Shown: positions 28,280 to 38,149, numbered from the stretch's first letter. The stretch: DNA of 64,000 bases from Sphingobacteriales bacterium 46-32 (GCA_001898485.1 MKTY01000020.1:186001-250000), one strand, 5' to 3'. Notes: a model not told the origin generated them from the sequence alone. Made by a program: numbers and translations.

Positions 28280-29992
28280 ATGGCCCGAACTGCATCCATC
28301 TCCCAGGTTCTGACATTTACTCTTGCCCTGGTTATTATAACCATTGGAAGCGTTTTCGTTATATCCTTTCGTCAGTCACAACGGGCAAAAGATACCGCCA
28401 ACTCTGTATTGCACACTGAAGAGGTATTGAAGCATATCCATGATTTTGAAATCGGTATTATGGCTAATGTATCGGCTTCGCGGGGTTATCTCATCACCGG
28501 GAGGGATTTCTATCTCGAAGACCTCCGGCTCTCTGAAGAACTTATTGAAAAGCAGATCGAACGGCTAAAACATCTTACTCGCGATAATCCCCTTCAATCC
28601 CGTCGTTGCGATTCCCTGAAAATGCTTGCCTGGGACCGCATCGCTTTTTCGCGCCAGAGCACAACCCTGGCTCCAAAAAATGAAAATGATAGCAGCCATG
28701 CCGCTATCATGACCCTTATGGGACGGGTAAAAACAGACAGTGTACGTAACCTGACTGCCAGCATGAAAGCCACAGAGCAGAATCTGCTGCAGGTTCGCTG
28801 GTCTGCCAACGAACGCACTGTATCCACACTTAACATAATCCTTTACTCGATACTGGCCGCAGGAGTATTATTAAGCATACTGGTTATTCACCGTATACGT
28901 ACCGGCATACGCCGGCAACAACTCAACGAAGAAAAATTCCGCGCCCTGCTGGATGCCGCCCCCGATGCCACCGTTATCGTAAATGAGTCTGGACTTATCA
29001 AAATGGTCAACCATCAGACCGAAAATCTTTTTGGCTATAACCGTAATGAACTTCTGGATAAACCAGTTGAGATACTAATGCCGGTCAGTCTCAAATCTGC
29101 GCATGAAACGCATCGGGGTAATTATATGAAAGCCGCACGTGTAAGATCCATGGGTGAAGGGCTTGAACTCAATGCTGTCAAAAAAAATGGCCAATCCTTT
29201 CCTGTTGAGATCAGCCTTTCGCCCATCCGTACTCAGGAAGGCATGATGGTATCCGCATCTGTAAGGGATATTACCGTTCGCAAAGCGCTGGAAACAGAGC
29301 TCAAAAAAAGCAATGCCGAACTGGAAGCTTTCACCTATTCCGTTTCCCATGATCTGCGGGCTCCACTCAGGGGTATTATTGGTTTCACCACCATACTCGA
29401 AGAAGATTATGCCAGTAAACTCGATGATGAAGCACGCCGCATTACCGGTATCATTAAAAATAATACCGAAAAAATGGGGCACCTCATCGACGACCTGCTG
29501 GCTTTTTCGCGAATGGGCAAACAGGAGCTGATGAAAACCCAGCTGATGACCGACAAAATGGTGGAAGAGATTATCGCTGAACTATCGATCCTCAATCGGT
29601 TAGAAACTCCTGGCCGTATTAACTGGAACGTCAGTCCTTTGCCGCCCATATTTGCCGATAGAAATACCCTGCGGCAGGTTTGGATCAATCTGCTTTCAAA
29701 TGCTATCAAATACAGCAGTACAAGGCCTCAGGCAATCATTTCTGTTGATTCTTACCGCGAAAACAACTTTACTATATTCCGGATAAAAGATAATGGTGTG
29801 GGATTTGATGCACAGTATAGCAGCAAACTGTTTAAAGTATTTCAACGCCTGCACAGTCCCGAAGAATTTGAAGGCACGGGAGTGGGACTGGCCCTTGTAG
29901 AAAAAGTGATCAGCCGCCATGGCGGACGTGTGTGGGCGGAAGGAAGGGTCAATGAAGGCGCAACATTTTACTTTTCACTGCCCGATCAATAA
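28280..29992 (+). CDS. CHASE3-PAS sensor histidine kinase
   Basis: 570 residues from the ATG at 28280 (a GTG 45 bases upstream is possible). Order: membrane helix about 8-30; CHASE3 extracellular helical sensor about 35-175; second helix about 185-205; PAS about 215-325 (FRALLDAAPDATVIVNESG); HisKA with phospho-acceptor His in SVSHDLRAPLRGIIGF; HATPase with NLLSNAIKYS, KDNGVGFD and GTGVGLALVEKV. The catalytic half resembles that of phytochrome-type kinases, which commonly pair with Rcp1-type receivers, and such a receiver follows 21 bases later. First gene of a three-gene operon. Confidence 0.92.
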   Translation: MARTASISQVLTFTLALVIITIGSVFVISFRQSQRAKDTANSVLHTEEVLKHIHDFEIGIMANVSASRGYLITGRDFYLEDLRLSEELIEKQIERLKHLTRDNPLQSRRCDSLKMLAWDRIAFSRQSTTLAPKNENDSSHAAIMTLMGRVKTDSVRNLTASMKATEQNLLQVRWSANERTVSTLNIILYSILAAGVLLSILVIHRIRTGIRRQQLNEEKFRALLDAAPDATVIVNESGLIKMVNHQTENLFGYNRNELLDKPVEILMPVSLKSAHETHRGNYMKAARVRSMGEGLELNAVKKNGQSFPVEISLSPIRTQEGMMVSASVRDITVRKALETELKKSNAELEAFTYSVSHDLRAPLRGIIGFTTILEEDYASKLDDEARRITGIIKNNTEKMGHLIDDLLAFSRMGKQELMKTQLMTDKMVEEIIAELSILNRLETPGRINWNVSPLPPIFADRNTLRQVWINLLSNAIKYSSTRPQAIISVDSYRENNFTIFRIKDNGVGFDAQYSSKLFKVFQRLHSPEEFEGTGVGLALVEKVISRHGGRVWAEGRVNEGATFYFSLPDQ

Positions 29993-30013
29993 ACGAAAAC
30001 CAAATACACAGCT

Positions 30014-30457
30014 ATGAACCCCAACTCAGTAGAAGTACTGCTGGTTGAAGACAATATTGCCGATGCCGAGCTTACCATACGGGAGCTGCGCAAACACAAT
30101 ATGGCCAATCACCTGGTGCATGTAAAAAACGGCGAAGAAGCTCTGGAATTTATTTTTGCAAAAGGCAGGTATGCCAGCACCCGCGAAGTACAATACACTC
30201 CTAAAATGGTATTGCTCGATATCCAGATGCCCAAAGTAAATGGCATAGAGGTATTGCAGCAGATAAAAGATGATCCGCGTACACGCTCCTTACCCGTTGT
30301 GATTCTCACAAGTTCGAAAGAGAATCCCGACATTCAGCGTTGTTACGACCTGGGTGCCAATAGTTATATTGTAAAGCCGGTAAATTTTGAAAGCTTTGCC
30401 CAGGCTATCAAAAATCTTGGATTTTACTGGCTATTGCTCAACCAACCACCTGCTTAG
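30014..30457 (+). CDS. Rcp1-type single-domain response regulator
   Basis: 147 residues: only a receiver domain. Acid pocket in LLVEDNIADAEL, phospho-acceptor Asp in MVLLDIQMPKVNG, Thr/Ser in VILTSSKE, Lys in YIVKPVNFE. The inserted FIFAKGRYASTRE loop is usual for Rcp1-like receivers that serve phytochrome-type kinases. With no output domain it should relay phosphate or act by protein contact. It lies between the two kinases, with gaps of 21 and 3 bases. Confidence 0.93.
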   Translation: MNPNSVEVLLVEDNIADAELTIRELRKHNMANHLVHVKNGEEALEFIFAKGRYASTREVQYTPKMVLLDIQMPKVNGIEVLQQIKDDPRTRSLPVVILTSSKENPDIQRCYDLGANSYIVKPVNFESFAQAIKNLGFYWLLLNQPPA

Positions 30458-30460
30458 GTA

Positions 30461-32257
30461 ATGAATCTGCCATTACGAATACTATTGCTCGAAGACAATA
30501 TTGCGGATGCAGAACTGATACAGCGGGCCGTTAAAAAAAGTCCGATCTTATGCCAGTTCAGGCATGTCAGCAACCGCGAAGAGTTTCTGCAGGCGCTTGA
30601 CGATGAAGTGCCGGACCTCATCCTGTCTGATAATACCCTGCCCCAGTACAATGCAACTGAAGCATTACAGCTGGTAAGAGCCAGGTTTCCTCACCTGCCT
30701 TTTATACTTATTACAGGCACGGTGTCGGAAGAATATGCCGCCAGTATTATCAAACAGGGAGCCGATGACTACATTCTGAAAGACCGCCTCATCCGCCTTC
30801 CTTCGGCCATTGAAGCGGCCCTTAAACAACGGCGTGCTGAAAAAGAAATCGCCGATTACCGGTATGCCCTTGATCATTCTGCCATCGTAGCTATCACCGA
30901 TCAAAAAGGAGTTATCCTCTATGCCAACGACAACTTCTGCACAATTTCCAAATACGATAAAGAAGAACTGCTTGGCCAGGATCACCGTATCATTAACTCA
31001 GCTTATCACCCTTCAGAATATATCCGCGAGTTGTGGGTCACCATCGCCCATGGTAAAATCTGGCGGGGCGAATTTCGCAACCGTGCCAAGGATGGTACCT
31101 ACTACTGGGTAGACACTACCATCATTCCTTTCCTTAATGAAAAAGGCAAACCTTATCAATATCTATCTATCCGTATAGACATCACTGCCCGCAAGAAAGC
31201 GGAAGAAGAACTGCAGGAAAGTAATGAACGGTTCAAATACGCCACCCAGGCTGCGTCAGATATCATCTGGGAGCTCGATTTCGACAACCGCGAAACCCTG
31301 GTGCATGAAGGAATGGAAAAACTGTATGGCCCCAGCCTGGACCTTGACTGGCAAATAGCGCAGAGCAGCAACTTTGTTTTTCCTGCAGACCGCGAGCGTG
31401 TGCGTGATGGATTCAGAGCGGCCCGCAATGATCCGCAACGTATGCACTGGCAGGACGAATACCGTATTTATAATAAAGACGCACAGCTGCTAAATATCAT
31501 CAACAACGCGATTTTTATTCGTGACAATAACGGCAGAGCGCTCAGAGCTATTGGCGCCATTACAGATATTACAGAAAGAAAAAAACTGGAAGAAGAATTA
31601 ATAGACCGCCAGCGCCGCGAACAGCAACGCCTTACCGCTATTGCCCTGGAAGCTCAGGAAAAAGAACGTAATACAATCGGCGAAGAACTGCACGACAACG
31701 TTAACCAGATACTGGTAGGTGCAAAGCTGCTGCTCTCCATGATAAAAAACAATCCCGAAAAGCACCTCGATATGATTGGCACCTGCATCGGTCATATCCA
31801 GAACGCCATAGAGGAAAACCGGAAAATAGCGCATGAACTGTCAACGCCCGATTTTGGAGAGCAGAGCCTGTCTGAGCTCATTGTACAGCTCACTCAAACC
31901 ATGCTCGGCCATTCGGGGGTGGAGGTAGACGTCATTAACAAAGAGCTGAATGAATCGTTGCTGAGCGATGAGCTCAAACTCACTATTTACCGTATAGCAC
32001 AGGAGCAATGCACTAACATTGTAAAATACGCTGAGGCGCGTCTGGTCACCATTGAGGTCATTACACACAATAACCTGCTGCATCTGCGCATTACAGACGA
32101 TGGCCGCGGCATGGACAGCAGCAGCAACAGCGGGGGTATCGGCCTGCGCAATATGAAAGGCCGTGCCAGTATTTACAATGGTAATATCAGCATCCATACT
32201 GCTCCCGGACAGGGCTTTACACTGATGGTTGATATACCCCTCCGCACCAGCGATTGA
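30461..32257 (+). CDS. Receiver-PAS-PAS-NarL-type histidine kinase
   Basis: 598 residues, cytoplasmic. An N-terminal receiver about 1-120 has acid pocket LLLEDNIADAE and Asp in LILSDNTLP. Two PAS domains about 130-250 (PAS/PAC with W-R-G-E-F-R-N) and 255-375 follow. A HisKA_3 domain has H-box EELHDNVNQILVGAKLLL, and the GHKL ATPase has DDGRGMD and GGIGLRNMKGRA. The receiver at the front suggests that the upstream CHASE3 kinase or its Rcp1 partner controls this kinase. Its own target regulator is not in the window. The operon ends at the hairpin 32310-32339. Confidence 0.92.
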   Translation: MNLPLRILLLEDNIADAELIQRAVKKSPILCQFRHVSNREEFLQALDDEVPDLILSDNTLPQYNATEALQLVRARFPHLPFILITGTVSEEYAASIIKQGADDYILKDRLIRLPSAIEAALKQRRAEKEIADYRYALDHSAIVAITDQKGVILYANDNFCTISKYDKEELLGQDHRIINSAYHPSEYIRELWVTIAHGKIWRGEFRNRAKDGTYYWVDTTIIPFLNEKGKPYQYLSIRIDITARKKAEEELQESNERFKYATQAASDIIWELDFDNRETLVHEGMEKLYGPSLDLDWQIAQSSNFVFPADRERVRDGFRAARNDPQRMHWQDEYRIYNKDAQLLNIINNAIFIRDNNGRALRAIGAITDITERKKLEEELIDRQRREQQRLTAIALEAQEKERNTIGEELHDNVNQILVGAKLLLSMIKNNPEKHLDMIGTCIGHIQNAIEENRKIAHELSTPDFGEQSLSELIVQLTQTMLGHSGVEVDVINKELNESLLSDELKLTIYRIAQEQCTNIVKYAEARLVTIEVITHNNLLHLRITDDGRGMDSSSNSGGIGLRNMKGRASIYNGNISIHTAPGQGFTLMVDIPLRTSD

Positions 32258-32309
32258 TGCACTCCCGCTGTAATCCTCCTGAATATCATCCCGGCAATAG
32301 TGAAAAACA

Positions 32310-32339
32310 GCAAAACCTGGCCGAGTGGCCAGGTTTTGC
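32310..32339 (+). terminator. Strong hairpin terminator of the kinase operon
   Basis: GCAAAACCTGGCC (32310-32322), loop GAGT, GGCCAGGTTTTGC (32327-32339): a perfect 13-bp stem with a 4-base loop, 53 bases after the stop codon. Confidence 0.85.
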
Positions 32340-32488
32340 ATCCCTTGTCCGGTACAGCTACCCCAACACAGTCCGCAGATATTTCAGCAAAGTATCTCTC
32401 CTGCTTTCGTAAAAAATTTCTTCCCATCTGTCTCTTCCCGCATCTCCCGAAATATGAGTAACTTCCTCTTATAAAAACTCAACCCGCT

Positions 32489-32923
32489 ATGCCTGGTTCC
32501 ACTAAACCTTCTTCTTTTCTTATTTTTCCCTGGGGACTGCTTTCTATTCTGCTGATCCTAATTCTTAACCTGACACTCAGCGACAGCTGGTTTGGTAAAA
32601 ACTGGAGTTGGATCACGTTGGTGCTGATTATCCCTGCCGCTATTTTTGAAAACTTTAAAGTGGGCTATTCCACCATGCGTATCATGTTTATGAAAGTGGT
32701 CTATTCTCTCCTTTCCTTTCTGCTGGTGGGCATGGCCTTTGGTGCAGCACTCGCTGGCTGGCAACTGGAAAAATTTCAGAATATTACCGGCATAGATAAA
32801 GTAAAACTTCCCTGGTATGTATTGCTGGCACTGGTGGTAATGCTGCTCATACAGGTAGCGCAGCTGTTTAGTATGTTAAAAGCTGTGAAGCGGGAATTTA
32901 TGCAGCTCGATCCCGATCAGTAA
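32489..32923 (+). CDS. Hypothetical four-helix membrane protein
   Basis: 144 residues with four hydrophobic segments (about 10-30, 38-54, 68-90 and 110-132). No family recognised. It is transcribed towards the carotenoid operon, and its last 7 bases overlap the 3' end of crtY on the other strand. Nothing ties it functionally to either neighbour. Confidence 0.72.
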   Translation: MPGSTKPSSFLIFPWGLLSILLILILNLTLSDSWFGKNWSWITLVLIIPAAIFENFKVGYSTMRIMFMKVVYSLLSFLLVGMAFGAALAGWQLEKFQNITGIDKVKLPWYVLLALVVMLLIQVAQLFSMLKAVKREFMQLDPDQ

Positions 32924-34080
32924 GGAGATTTCTTCTGCAGGGCTGCTTTCAGAAAGGGCCAGGTGGGCAAACTGCTGATGAGCCGGAGTTCGGCCGGCAG
33001 CCTGCTCTCATTGTCCAGAAACCGGAAGACCTTTGCTGCCGCATTGGCCCGAAACAGGCGCGCAAATACCCGGTGACCCGGGTACAGTTGCCGGTATAAT
33101 ACTTCCAGCAGTACTTCATCATAAAAACGAAACCGCGCAGCAGTTTTTCCGGCCTCTTCTATAGATTCACCCCGCAGTAGTGCCGCCGCCAGCCGGTCTG
33201 ACTGCTTTTGAATAAACTGAAATGTATAGCCGCTTGACGCCTTGGTTTGACCACCTGCTGTACCCAGTTGAAATACCCCATCTGCACGGCGGGGAAAACG
33301 TGTATTGGTCATGGGTATGACGCCAAACTCCTGTTCCTTCACTGTATAGCCGGTAAGTTTCAGATATTGTTGGATATACTCTTTTAAACCCTCATCGTAT
33401 TGCTGTGGCTGCAGGAGTGAAGGTGTAAAAAGGGTATACTCCACGAGCGCCTCACGCTGAGAAAAAGGCAGCACATACACAAAGGCGGTACCATGCTGCT
33501 GACTGATCCGAAAATCCATTAAGGTAGCGCGGGCAGGATCAAAGGCGGGTTGTTCGGTTTGAATAACCCATCCTTTAAAATGCTGCAGCAAATGAATAGC
33601 ATTGGGTTGATTCGTGACGGGCATAGGTATTGAACTGAATGCCTGTGCACCGGCAAACCACTTTTCTTCTTCCCCTTCTGTCTTTATTCTTACCCCCTGC
33701 GCTGTTGCAGTCATTGATTGCACCGAGGCCTTCAACCAGGTGATATTGGGATGTGTCTTTATAGCATTAAAACAATAGGAATAAAAATCTATGCCGCGGA
33801 TGAGTTTATACTGGTAGGGAGCAATCGTAAGCGGTCCGGAAAAATCGCTGCTGAAAAAATCAAGATTTGACCAGCGTCTGTATACAATATCTTCAAAAAA
33901 ACCGGCATTGGTTTCCCAGAAGCACCAGGTACGGTCATTCTGCACCTTCGCGTCTTTGTCAATCAGCAGTACCCGGTTATTTTGCAGGTAGCCGTTACTG
34001 ATGAGCCTCATCAGCAGGCTGAGCCCCGATGCTCCTGCACCGGCAATAATAAGTTGATAGGAAGTTGGCTGATTATTCAT
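32917..34080 (-). CDS. crtY: Lycopene beta-cyclase, CrtY type
   Basis: 387 residues, usual for CrtY. An N-terminal FAD-binding motif (LIIAGAGASGLSLLMRL) is followed by the family signature NDRTWCFWE near residue 50. The enzyme closes the beta rings of lycopene to give beta-carotene at the inner membrane face. Last gene of the crt operon, 28 bases after crtZ; its 3' end overlaps a convergent membrane-protein gene by 7 bases. Confidence 0.92.
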   Translation of the reverse strand: MNNQPTSYQLIIAGAGASGLSLLMRLISNGYLQNNRVLLIDKDAKVQNDRTWCFWETNAGFFEDIVYRRWSNLDFFSSDFSGPLTIAPYQYKLIRGIDFYSYCFNAIKTHPNITWLKASVQSMTATAQGVRIKTEGEEEKWFAGAQAFSSIPMPVTNQPNAIHLLQHFKGWVIQTEQPAFDPARATLMDFRISQQHGTAFVYVLPFSQREALVEYTLFTPSLLQPQQYDEGLKEYIQQYLKLTGYTVKEQEFGVIPMTNTRFPRRADGVFQLGTAGGQTKASSGYTFQFIQKQSDRLAAALLRGESIEEAGKTAARFRFYDEVLLEVLYRQLYPGHRVFARLFRANAAAKVFRFLDNESRLPAELRLISSLPTWPFLKAALQKKSPY

Positions 34081-34108
34081 GTGTATTCAGCGGCAAACAA
34101 ATGGCTTG

Positions 34109-34624
34109 TCAGTCGGCAGAGGTTTCCGGTGCATATTCTACTTTTTTGTTGCCCGCCATCAGCTGTTTGTCGCGGCGTATTTTATTCCAGTATTTACGGG
34201 CCACCAGCAGCATTCCAAAACTTTCTCCATCATGTTTACCCAGATGTTTATGATGCATTTTATGTGCCCAGCGAATAGCCCTTACATAGGTGTTATTGCT
34301 GCGGGTAAACCATTTGAAGCGCTGATGAATGATCACATCATGAACCAGGAAATAGGCCGCACCATATGCCATGATGCCGAAGCCGATTGACTGCATCCAC
34401 CACACATGGTCAAGTGTGCCAAAAAGAATGAGTAAAAAACTCGGAACTGCAAATATGATAAAGAAGGCATCGTTTTTCTCAAAGAACCCAGGTTCTGTCT
34501 GATGATGATCTTTATGAAGATACCAGAGAAACCCATGCATCACATACCGGTGAGTGAGCCAGGTCACTCCTTCCATGGCTATAAAAGTAGCCAGTAATAC
34601 TAATATGTAGAATAAAACTGTCAT
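34109..34624 (-). CDS. crtZ: Beta-carotene hydroxylase (sterol-desaturase superfamily)
   Basis: 171 residues from the ATG at 34624. That ATG shares its last... first base context with the idi stop codon (TGATG), indicating translational coupling; starts further upstream would lie inside idi. The di-iron His clusters are all visible: HRYVMH, HKDHHQ, HDVIIHQ and HKMHHKH, between membrane helices. CrtZ adds 3-hydroxyl groups to beta rings, turning beta-carotene into zeaxanthin. Its place between idi and crtY fits the pathway. Confidence 0.92.
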   Translation of the reverse strand: MTVLFYILVLLATFIAMEGVTWLTHRYVMHGFLWYLHKDHHQTEPGFFEKNDAFFIIFAVPSFLLILFGTLDHVWWMQSIGFGIMAYGAAYFLVHDVIIHQRFKWFTRSNNTYVRAIRWAHKMHHKHLGKHDGESFGMLLVARKYWNKIRRDKQLMAGNKKVEYAPETSAD

Positions 34625-35160
34625 CAGGCTGCTATTTGTGCGTATCTCGAAGACCACCATAGCCGGATACGCGGGTAGGCAATTTTAAACCAAACAGTAA
34701 AAGCATCGGGTTCTGTTTCCATCCACTGCTGAATGGCAGCCATATTCATAAAACGGCTATCCATTACTTCGTCGGGATTAAATGGCACAATGCCGGTATA
34801 CTCTCCGGTAAGTACATGATCAAATTCATTCTCCACTAATCCATTTCCACAATCTGCCTTATATATAAAATCAAATATCTCCGTAAGTGGTACAGAAAAA
34901 CCCATTTCTTCCTGCAGTCGACGGGTAGCTGCCTCTGCAACCAGTTCTCCTTCGCGGGGATGGCTGCAGCAGGTATTGGTCCAAAGTCCTGCGCTATGAT
35001 ATTTTTCAAGCGCCCTGCGCTGGAGAAGCAGTTGACCTTCAGGATTGAAGATGAAAACACTAAAAGCCCGGTGAAGAAGCCCCTTAGTATGAGCCTCCAT
35101 CTTTCCAGCCAGGCCAATCGCCTCATCCTGTTCATTTACCAGCACTACCTGCTCTTCCAT
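34624..35160 (-). CDS. idi: Isopentenyl-diphosphate delta-isomerase, type I
   Basis: 178 residues, the normal length for the Nudix-fold type I enzyme. Catalytic Cys is in TNTCCSHP and the metal-binding Glu residues are in EAATRRLQEEMGF and ENEFDHV. It interconverts IPP and DMAPP and so feeds carotenoid synthesis. It sits 71 bases after crtB and overlaps the crtZ start by one base. Confidence 0.94.
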   Translation of the reverse strand: MEEQVVLVNEQDEAIGLAGKMEAHTKGLLHRAFSVFIFNPEGQLLLQRRALEKYHSAGLWTNTCCSHPREGELVAEAATRRLQEEMGFSVPLTEIFDFIYKADCGNGLVENEFDHVLTGEYTGIVPFNPDEVMDSRFMNMAAIQQWMETEPDAFTVWFKIAYPRIRLWWSSRYAQIAA

Positions 35161-35231
35161 GATCTGTTAATTTCCGTTGTTAATGCAAATTTATTAAAAG
35201 CCGGCACACCATTTTCAACGATTCCTGTTAT

Positions 35232-36098
35232 TTAACCCACTACCGCGGTAGGTGGAGCCGCATTGATCAGGCGTAGCTGATTCTTTACAGCTGCGCGTAA
35301 AACAATCATCCATTTATAATGATTAGGAATACGAACCCGTTGATTAAGTATAGAGGACGGCTGCAGTCCTTTTATTTTCCTGAAGAGAGACAAATAGTAT
35401 TTGTAAGCTACGTATACGCCAAAACGGGCTTTTATAGGCAGCCTTAAAATTCCCTCATAAGCTGCTTTAAAATCTGCCTGGATATCTGCCTCTATCTGCC
35501 TTTTATCTTCGCAGGTAAAATTATTGAAATCGCACTTGGGGAAATATACCCGTGCGAGGCCTGCATGATCGGCCCGAATGTCGCGTAGAAAATTAACTTT
35601 CTGGAAAGCGGCGCCGAGTGCACGCGCGGCTGGTTTTAATTCCAGATAGCGCTCCCTGTTTCCTTCGCAGAAAACAGTGAGACACATCAGACCCACCACC
35701 TCAGCCGAGCCATAAATATATTCTTCATAACCTTCCTGATCGTAGGTTTTGCGTGTCAGATCCATTTCCATGCTCTTAAAAAATGCCAGGATCAGATCAT
35801 GATCAATCCGGTACTCATTAACCGTACGCTGAAAGGCATGCAAAATGGGATTGAGACTAATACCTCTTTCAATGGCTTCAAACGTTTCTTCTTTAAATTC
35901 CCCGAGCAATCTTTCCTTATCAAAATCATGAAAGCTATCCACGATCTCGTCGGCAAAGCGTACAAAACCATAGATATTGCAAATTGGCGTACGCAAATCT
36001 TTATGCAGCATGCGTATGGCGGAAGCAAAAGAAGTACTGTATCGCCTGGTTACGATGCTGCTACATTCTTCGCTGGCAGTATGAAACAGTTGTATCAT
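35232..36098 (-). CDS. crtB: Phytoene synthase
   Basis: 288 residues. Both Asp-rich motifs for diphosphate binding are present: VRFADEIVD near residue 50 and NFLRDIRAD near residue 170, plus the YSTSFASAIR opening. It joins two geranylgeranyl diphosphates into phytoene, the first committed carotenoid step. Lies 34 bases after crtI. Confidence 0.94.
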   Translation of the reverse strand: MIQLFHTASEECSSIVTRRYSTSFASAIRMLHKDLRTPICNIYGFVRFADEIVDSFHDFDKERLLGEFKEETFEAIERGISLNPILHAFQRTVNEYRIDHDLILAFFKSMEMDLTRKTYDQEGYEEYIYGSAEVVGLMCLTVFCEGNRERYLELKPAARALGAAFQKVNFLRDIRADHAGLARVYFPKCDFNNFTCEDKRQIEADIQADFKAAYEGILRLPIKARFGVYVAYKYYLSLFRKIKGLQPSSILNQRVRIPNHYKWMIVLRAAVKNQLRLINAAPPTAVVG

Positions 36099-36132
36099 GC
36101 AGACAGATTTGTTGAATCCGATAAATAAGTTA

Positions 36133-37611
36133 TTAGTGAATTAGTTTGACCAGTTCTTTTGCCACCACCTCGCCGCTGATAAGGCTGGGGGGCACACCTG
36201 GACCGGGTACGGTAAGCTGGCCTGTATAAAACAGATTTTTGACTTTTTTGCTCTGACAGGACGGACGCAGTATCGCCGTCTGCCGCAACGTATTGGCCAA
36301 CCCATAAGCATTCCCTTTGAAGGAATGATAATCTTTCACAAAATCACTTACTGAATAGGATTGCCAGCAGGCAATCGCATCTCTGAACGTTTCACCACTC
36401 TGCTCCTCAAGCCTTGTAGCTATATGATCAAAATACTCTTTGCGCAGCTCCGTTGTGTCACCCTGCAGACCCGAAGCCACAGGCACCAGAAATACAAGTG
36501 TTTCTCCGCCATCGGGTGCCATTGTACGGTCAGTCAGCGACGGCACACTCACATAAAACAACGGACTGGAAGGCCATTTCGGATCTTTATAAATCGCATG
36601 GCCATGTGGCTCAAAAGGTACATCAAAGAATAAATTATGATGACGTAAACGGTTAAGCCGTTTATTTACTCCTACATAATATAACAGACAGGAAGGTGCC
36701 ATGACCCGCGAATCCCAGTATTTTTCTGAATAACTACGATACTGCGACTGCAGCAGATTGGTTTCAGTAAAATGATAATCTGCCCCGCTTATTACCGCAT
36801 CGGCCTGGTAACTTCCTTTATCCGTAGTAACACCGGTAGCACGGCCATTGACCACATTTATCTCTTTCACTTCTTCTGCATACCTGAATTTTACTCCCAG
36901 CTCTTCGGCCAGTTGTACCATAGCATTGACAACACTATACATTCCCCCTTCCGGATGCCAGGTTCCCCCTTTAATATCTGCGTAGTTCATCAGACTGTAA
37001 AGAGCCGGTGTATCCTGCGGCAACGCACCGAGAAACAATACCGGAAACTCCATGAGTTGCCTGATACGGGGATGTTTGAAATAGCGGGCAATATGCCTGC
37101 GTATGGAAGTGAACACATCAAGCCGGAATGCGCCGCTGATGGTGGGCCAGTCCATAAACTCCGTCAGTGATCTGCCGGGTTTATATACCAGCCTGTTGAT
37201 TCCAACATCATATTTGTATGCTGCACCTTTCAGATAGCGATCGAGGCTTGCTGCGCTTCCCGGTTCCCAACTTTCAAACAGCTCTTTTATCTGGTCGAGT
37301 TGCGCAGGTATATCCGTATGAGTATCGTTCCAGTATACCCGGTAAGAAGGATCAAGCCTGTACAATTTGTAATAATCACCTACCTGACGGTTAAACTGTG
37401 CGAAGTATCTTTCAAATACGTCAGGCATCCAGTAAAAGCTGGGGCCTTTATCGAAGACAAAACCATCCTTTATCCACTGAGCGGCACGCCCACCGGGTGT
37501 ATTATTTTTTTCAAATACGATCACCTCCCAACCCTCACGGGCCATAAAGGATGCAGCAGAAAGTCCTGCAAAGCCACTGCCTGTTACAATCACTTTTCTG
37601 CTCGCTGCCAT
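36133..37611 (-). CDS. crtI: Phytoene desaturase
   Basis: 492 residues. FAD Rossmann motif VIVTGSGFAGLSAASFMAREG at the start, GGRA after it, the FDKGPSFYWMP stretch of the CrtI family, and the C-terminal FYTGQLTVPGPGVPPSLISGEVVA, which is the bacterial-type carotenoid desaturase signature. It introduces four double bonds into phytoene to give lycopene. It begins the enzymatic part of the operon, 13 bases after the sigma-factor gene. Confidence 0.95.
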   Translation of the reverse strand: MAASRKVIVTGSGFAGLSAASFMAREGWEVIVFEKNNTPGGRAAQWIKDGFVFDKGPSFYWMPDVFERYFAQFNRQVGDYYKLYRLDPSYRVYWNDTHTDIPAQLDQIKELFESWEPGSAASLDRYLKGAAYKYDVGINRLVYKPGRSLTEFMDWPTISGAFRLDVFTSIRRHIARYFKHPRIRQLMEFPVLFLGALPQDTPALYSLMNYADIKGGTWHPEGGMYSVVNAMVQLAEELGVKFRYAEEVKEINVVNGRATGVTTDKGSYQADAVISGADYHFTETNLLQSQYRSYSEKYWDSRVMAPSCLLYYVGVNKRLNRLRHHNLFFDVPFEPHGHAIYKDPKWPSSPLFYVSVPSLTDRTMAPDGGETLVFLVPVASGLQGDTTELRKEYFDHIATRLEEQSGETFRDAIACWQSYSVSDFVKDYHSFKGNAYGLANTLRQTAILRPSCQSKKVKNLFYTGQLTVPGPGVPPSLISGEVVAKELVKLIH

Positions 37612-37624
37612 ACCTGTAAATCAA

Positions 37625-38125
37625 TCAATGACGACTGATTCTTTCCTTTAAAAGTTTACGCGCAAAATGTATACGGCTCTTTACCGTACCCAAAGGTTCA
37701 TCCAGCAGATCAGCTATCTCCTGATATTTGTAGCCATCGAAATAAAGCTGAAACGGAATTTTGAAAATTTCAGGCAACTGATGTATCGCCGCATAGATTT
37801 CCTTCATACGCAAATCAGTCTCCGCCCCATTATTAACTGATGCCTGCTTGAGGTTAATCAGGTAATCATTGGGTGTGCTGTCAAAAATAGTGCGCTGCTT
37901 GGCCTTGCGGCGGTAGTCATTAATAAATATGTTGCGCATGATTGTAAACAACCATGCTTTAATATTGGTACCTACATTGTATTTCTCTTTATTGGCAAGA
38001 GCTTTATACAATGTTTCCTGATACAGGTCGTTGGCTGCTTCACTATCCCTTGTCAGATTAATGGCAAAGGGCTTGAGAAAGTCAGCATTCTCAAGCAAAA
38101 CCTCATTAAAATCTGTAGTGGGCAT
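37625..38125 (-). CDS. ECF-type sigma-70 factor heading the carotenoid operon
   Basis: 166 residues from the ATG at 38125; a start at 38167 would add 14 residues that overlap the promoter-like boxes. Region 2 about 13-80 (NDLYQETLYKAL ... IKAWLFTIMRNIFINDYRRK) and region 4 about 105-160 (PEIFKIPFQLYFDGYKYQEIADLLDEPLGTVKSRI). No anti-sigma gene is adjacent. As first gene of the operon it probably drives crt transcription or a wider stress regulon together with the CarH-like protein encoded upstream. Confidence 0.92.
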   Translation of the reverse strand: MPTTDFNEVLLENADFLKPFAINLTRDSEAANDLYQETLYKALANKEKYNVGTNIKAWLFTIMRNIFINDYRRKAKQRTIFDSTPNDYLINLKQASVNNGAETDLRMKEIYAAIHQLPEIFKIPFQLYFDGYKYQEIADLLDEPLGTVKSRIHFARKLLKERISRH

Positions 38126-38149
38126 CTTTTTGTTTAATTTTATAGGACC

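Noticed and set aside
28280-30457. Kinase and Rcp1-type receiver as a phytochrome system
   Set aside because: The kinase has CHASE3 and PAS domains but no GAF/PHY chromophore module, so light sensing is not supported.
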